64,000 bases of DNA from Atopsyche davidsoni. Lineage: Eukaryota; Arthropoda; Insecta; Trichoptera; Hydrobiosidae. Positions 59,341 to 64,000 of the stretch are shown one piece after another. The notes under the pieces were generated by a model. That model was not told the DNA's origin. It did not search any database and saw only the letters and a list, made by a program, of their open reading frames with translations. Both the position numbers and the translations under genes were made by a program. The number at the start of each line of letters is the position of its first letter. Position 1 is the first letter of the stretch. Where the stretch lies: the NCBI GenBank assembly GCA_022113835.1, contig JAILWY010000001.1, positions 7,626,001-7,690,000 of the forward strand. The letters are read 5' to 3'.

Positions 59341-61929
59341 TAAAAACGCGTACGTATCTTTTTTTTGTTTTGTTTTAATATCTCTCATTAGTACGAGAAC
59401 CTTGGAAAGATATTAAAATTAGTTTTTATCTCAGATGTTTTTAACTGCACACAAAATTACATCTCATAAATAAAATAACAAATAATACAATACACTTGAA
59501 TTATGGTTCAAAACAACGTCATTTTATGCAGATTATTCTTTTAATTATTTGTGGTATTAGATAATCTAAAATACCTGAATTATTATTTTTAGTTGATCCA
59601 AGTAGCATTGGCAATCTACGGTAAGTAGAACAGCAGAATTTACACCATTCACTAAAAAGTATATTTTTTCAGACGAAATGTCCATCTGAATAAATGTCTG
59701 ACGTCCTTTCACAAGAACATGTTATGACAATGAATTTATTAAATCAGTTTTTTGATTTGTATTAATTTTTTGGTTACTATAGAAACTGTTTTAAAGTTTT
59801 TACTGAGACCGCAGATTGTGTTGTCAATAGTAAATTCAAAGTAACATTTTTGAATTACCTAATATTAATCAATCTTGATATTTTGCCTCGAGGAAGACAT
59901 ACGAAAAATAATAAATTGAAATGTCGTCTTATTTAAGACATATTTCTCGACTTATCTCAAGGTTTTATCATTTTATTGTAAGCAAGACATCGATTTGAAT
60001 TGTGATTACTTTTTATCAGAAAATTGATATCAATACTTAAGAATTGTATAAGTAAGTCCTTCGTCAGAATACTTGTTATCATTCTTAGAATCACAGAGAC
60101 AGGATTTAAGGAAAATTGGGGATTTAATTTAATCCATTTTATTAATTACAGCTTTAAGCTAAAGAAAATATTGAAAGCATAATCCCAAGATAAAAGTTAT
60201 TCTGACATCGCCAAGGATCGCTCAATAAAACTCACAGCTCTCACACGTATAACAATTATATTTTATTCGGTTACATAAAACATGATATGTTTCAACGTAT
60301 AAATCAGTACTTATTTGTCAATAATAAAGAAAGGAACGTAGATTTTACGCCCATGAAGTTACATGATTACCGGAAACAAAAGTACTACACCATCACTCGG
60401 TAAAATATTAATAAGTTAATAAGTATCATTACTAAAAACTACACCAGCCATTACTATACGCCATAGTTCTATTATTGACTACGATGAGAAGCCGTATTGA
60501 ATATCTCTTACTATAGTAAAATACTATTTTTTTTAATTTTTGTTACATAAACCACCGCCTTCTAACCAAACATTGAAAAAAACCAATACATGAGTAAAAC
60601 ATAACAGCTTCGTATTCATGTGTACAAAATTGTCATATTTTTTATTCTCGTCTTAACATCTTACATCTTACTGTATTATTCAAAGTTAGTCAGTCGTAGT
60701 AGGAAATTCGAAGCCATGAGACTATTTCTGTGACGAGAACTTTAGCTAAACTTATCCCTTTCATTAAATCTGCATGAATTTGCTTTAAACATAAAGGCAG
60801 TTCTTAACATTAAAGTAATCTGAATATATATATTTTATAAATTTATGAACACAGTACACAGGTACATATCCAATAACCTATTTATTTTACTAACAGTATT
60901 ATTTTAAAAATTTAAGAGCTCTGTTAAAATTTGGAGTTAAAATAGTTGATCATACATATTCAAAGATAAACAAAACAAATTGTTTTTTTAACATAAATAT
61001 TTGTAAATTAAGATTATTACAAAAATATCAAATAACTGTTTTATTTGATATTTCAAATGAACACAAGAAACAATCGTCAAAATTAGTGTAGTATTTACAA
61101 GTTTTCTGCTGATGTAGCAAACTGAAATCTCCACTTTTTTTGAGTACAAAAAAAAAAAAAAAACTAGTAATTGATTGAAAATAGACCACGAAGCTTGTTA
61201 CCCATCTGCATAGTTTCACAGCAAGTGGTAGTTGAGCATGCACATTCTTGGAATATTGGAAAATCATAGCATGATATAATATCAATTTTGATACATCACC
61301 ACAGCATTATGAAGTTCAAGTTAGGCGATGGATAATATTCAGTAACAATACACAATCTGCCAGTTTTCTCTTCGTGTTGGTCGCTTTATCACTTTACTTC
61401 ATGAAATTACTAATATGTATTATCATCCAGATTTACAAAAAAAATCAACATTAAAATCACATATAAAAAATTGAATTTGAACACAAATTGTGTTTTTCAT
61501 TATATGCATAATATAAAACACTGTGTGTTAGATGCTTAGTTGTGAATATTCTGAGTTCATTGGCGGTGGCAACTAATTTACACTTTGTTTTCCTCTCCGA
61601 CGTTTCGTTCTCGAACCTAAAATACATTCCATTAAAATATATTGAAAACTGTCTTTAATTAACTTTTCTAGGCAGAAAAATAGTAGATAAAATAAATTAT
61701 TTCAAATAGAAATAATAGATCAAGAATATGACTTGAAATATCTTCATATCATTCACTAGGGCAATATAAAACAGGGAGGGTCTCTTATATTCAGCAGAAT
61801 TCAGTATATAGTCGCCCTTCCTAAATTTATATGATATTCATTGTTATCCATGGATTTTAGCAAAACCATTAGTTTATGCGTGAAGAACGCATATGAAAAT
61901 CAATAGCTAATTAATTCTTGTGAAATACT
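59341..61929. other. Long AT-rich spacer
   Basis: About 2.6 kb without islands. A CTACG|GTAAGTAG donor-like word near 59618 has no partner. A 16-base poly-A at 61148-61163 shows no retroelement body on either side. The minus frame 61028-61285 reads through that run as poly-Phe and is not a gene. Confidence 0.55.
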
Positions 61930-62240
61930 CGTAACCTGCTAACTTTATTATTGTTCCTGCTAGGTTGGCATAGCCTAGTTTGGCCCATGTAACAGGCACT
62001 GGTTTCCTAACAATTCGCGGCCCATTCTACTGCGTATCAAAACTTTCACAAAGCTCATTTATACTTTTACTAAAATCTAATTATCACGGGGGAAAGCTCT
62101 CCGGGAGAGTCAGACGTACGTTGCGTAAGCTAGTTAAAGTTTACATTTTTTGAGCTCCCAGTGAAATACTCGCCCTCGTAATTGCGCTGAGCTGCTCCAT
62201 CCGTTACTTTTAAAGCAGAGTAATGACAATGGCCTTTTAA
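61930..62240. promoter_or_regulatory. Mid-GC island RR
   Basis: CTCTCC-G-GGAGAG at 62097-62109 is a compact palindrome with GAGA-type content, followed by GACGTACGTTGCG. No coding signal. Confidence 0.3.
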
Positions 62241-62689
62241 TGTGATATATTTTCTTGCAAAATCTCTTATTTTTCTATGTCTCATAGATTATATGAATTT
62301 TCTAAAAAATAAAACAAAACCAGATGTTTACGGATTTTTAAAATGAATGGTATAAAAAACCTTTTTTACAAAGAAAAGATAATTTCCATTTTTGACTTTT
62401 AGACTTTTTACTCTATTCCCGAATAGAAATATTATTAATTTATATTTATATTTAATGTATATTCAGTTATTATACATTACATCGACACTTGACAAATATA
62501 CTTAGATTTCAAAATTATCTCTTATTTCTTTATTTGCTGTTTTTTTATAAGTTATACATCGAAAATAAAGTAAAATTGGATTTATTATTAAGTAATAATT
62601 AAAAACATATTAATTTCAGAATTTTTTATGCTGGCGTTATTCAATTAAGAGCGATACAAAACAAATGTAATATTTAAAAATAGATTTGT
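62241..62689. other. AT-rich spacer
   Basis: Nothing recognisable. Confidence 0.6.
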
Positions 62690-63270
62690 ACTTACGGAGC
62701 TTTCTTTAGAGCGTGCTTGCCGGTAAATCAAATTTGGGTTAATTATATCATATCTATTGAATATTCAAATCACCCACAGAATCATAAAAACTACTCCAAG
62801 TACCCCACAAACAACAACGTAATATTTTACGCGTTTCTAAGCAAAACCCCTGCTAAAAATCTGGCGCTCGAAAAGTGTCAAGCGACGCCATGACAGGCCG
62901 CGTCACATCGGCCTGTAGTTGGTGTGTCGTATTAAAATCGTATATGCGAATAAACAGCAAGAGTTACGTGATACGACTCGACAGGTCGCGCTTCGTCGTT
63001 GTCCGTACAATCAAATCTAATATAAATGGAAATTCGAACCCTTTCCCTGCGGCCCGAGGGTGCGGAGGGACTTCCCGAATATATTTAATTTATTTGCCTT
63101 GAATAACTATGATACGTTTTTCAGTATATTTGCTTTGTAATGCGTCACGCATATTGTTGAGGTGAGATCGAGTTTGGAGTTTATTTATACCGACGTCGAA
63201 ACGTAAGCGCATAACATCTTTATTACTGCCAACACCTGTGTGCGCCATCCTCTCTTTAAACGATGCAGTA
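62690..63270. promoter_or_regulatory. GC-richer island SS with ACAGGCCG hairpin
   Basis: ACAGGCCG/CGGCCTGT (62893-62900, 62909-62916) is a perfect 8-bp hairpin with an 8-base loop in the GC core. The 75-codon + frame at 62875-63102 starts at a non-ATG codon and lacks a domain. Confidence 0.3.
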
Positions 63271-63879
63271 TCTAATACTAAAATGCCCCGGAAAGAATAT
63301 GTTGATACACGGAAAAATTTACCTCACATACCAACCAATATAACCCCATTTTTAAAAAATCAATTGATATTGTAAAATGATGTATACATAATACCAAAAA
63401 ATGGTGTAGCGATGTATTATAAGTCCAAATAAAAAGAGAAAATAAATATTTGAGTGTGTTTTCAGGCTTCAATTTCATAATAAATAATTCGTTTTTGGGC
63501 TTGAACTCTACAAGTTTAAAACCATAACATTACTGTCAAGAACCAAATATAGATAAATATTGATTTTTTAAAGTACCTCTATGCAATTCGGCGCATTTAA
63601 AAGATGTCTACTCGTATGCTAAGCTTTAAACGTAAGGTACGAAAACTTTACATATATTCAAGATTATTTTGTACTCAAGAGAATAGAGATTTCAATACTA
63701 TCTATCCCTTATGATATTTACTAATAAAACATTAAAATATTTATTTCTCCGTTATATAATATTAGAATGCGTAAATCGGACATTCTGAAACCTAGCCTAT
63801 TCATAAATACAAGGTCTTAAGTCTAATCTCCATTGTTTACTTTAATCGAAAATATCCACGTATTTTATATTCGCAATAA
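63271..63879. other. AT-rich spacer
   Basis: No gene or repeat recognised. Confidence 0.6.
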
Positions 63880-64000
63880 AACGAAATATTCCGTGCGCAA
63901 AGCATCGGAGTACCTGCTTAAACTGCAATGTGAATAAGTTGGAAATGCACTCGACCGTGGCTCAGCTCAAACAAACACGCCGGGACGCAACAGTATCCTG
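63880..64000. other. Start of another mid-GC island, cut by the window edge
   Basis: GC rises from about 63890 to the end (CACGCCGGGACGC near 63976). It is too short to interpret. Confidence 0.3.

Noticed and set aside
61148..61163. Poly-A run as a LINE or SINE tail
   Set aside because: No retroelement body upstream and no flanking target duplication found by eye.
62097..62140. GAGA palindrome followed by CTAG as a Helitron 3-prime end
   Set aside because: The CTAG is too far from the hairpin, and no matching 5-prime TC end is apparent.
63025..63045. GGGTTCGAATTT on the minus strand as a tRNA T-arm
   Set aside because: The flanking bases do not pair into a 5-bp stem, and no acceptor, D or anticodon arms can be drawn.

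Overview
This window looks like non-coding DNA from an insect nuclear genome. It is roughly two-thirds A+T by eye. CpG dinucleotides stay common inside the GC-rich patches, which argues against a heavily methylated vertebrate genome. There is no dense gene packing, so it is not bacterial or viral. A lepidopteran (moth or butterfly) is my best guess from texture and repeat content, but nothing here proves the order. I found no protein-coding gene, tRNA, rRNA, known microRNA or CRISPR array that I can support. The open frames are short, many begin at GTG or TTG rather than ATG, often overlap frames on the opposite strand, and show no domain I recognise.

The layout is a repeating alternation. 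AT-rich spacers, usually 0.3-2 kb and up to about 4 kb, are interrupted by some 45 GC-richer, stop-poor islands of 0.2-1 kb. The islands hold short palindromes, homeodomain-type TAATTA/GGATTA cores, CACGTG E-boxes, GAGA/CT runs, GC boxes and AAGATGGC (YY1/PHO-like) cores. This is the texture expected of a regulatory gene desert or a very large intron of a developmental gene. Island edges were set by eye and function is inference.

The best-supported discrete element is a 455-bp non-autonomous hAT transposon (44983-45437) with a perfect 8-bp target duplication. The most interesting signal is a zero-length-exon (recursive) splice site on the + strand at 54201/54202. It has a branch-point-like CTAAC, a pyrimidine tract, CAG|GTAAGC, and a second donor GTAAGT 36 nt downstream. 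If real, the window is intronic to a long + strand gene. A weaker site of the same kind lies at 20163/20164.

Other structures are a perfect 21-bp-arm hairpin (11743-11790), a 15-bp inverted pair bounding 272 bp (8069-8340), an inverted pair around an 18-bp palindrome (52582-52723), several shorter hairpins, two (AT)n microsatellites and a few small tandem repeats. Nothing in the window clearly amounts to a new molecular system.
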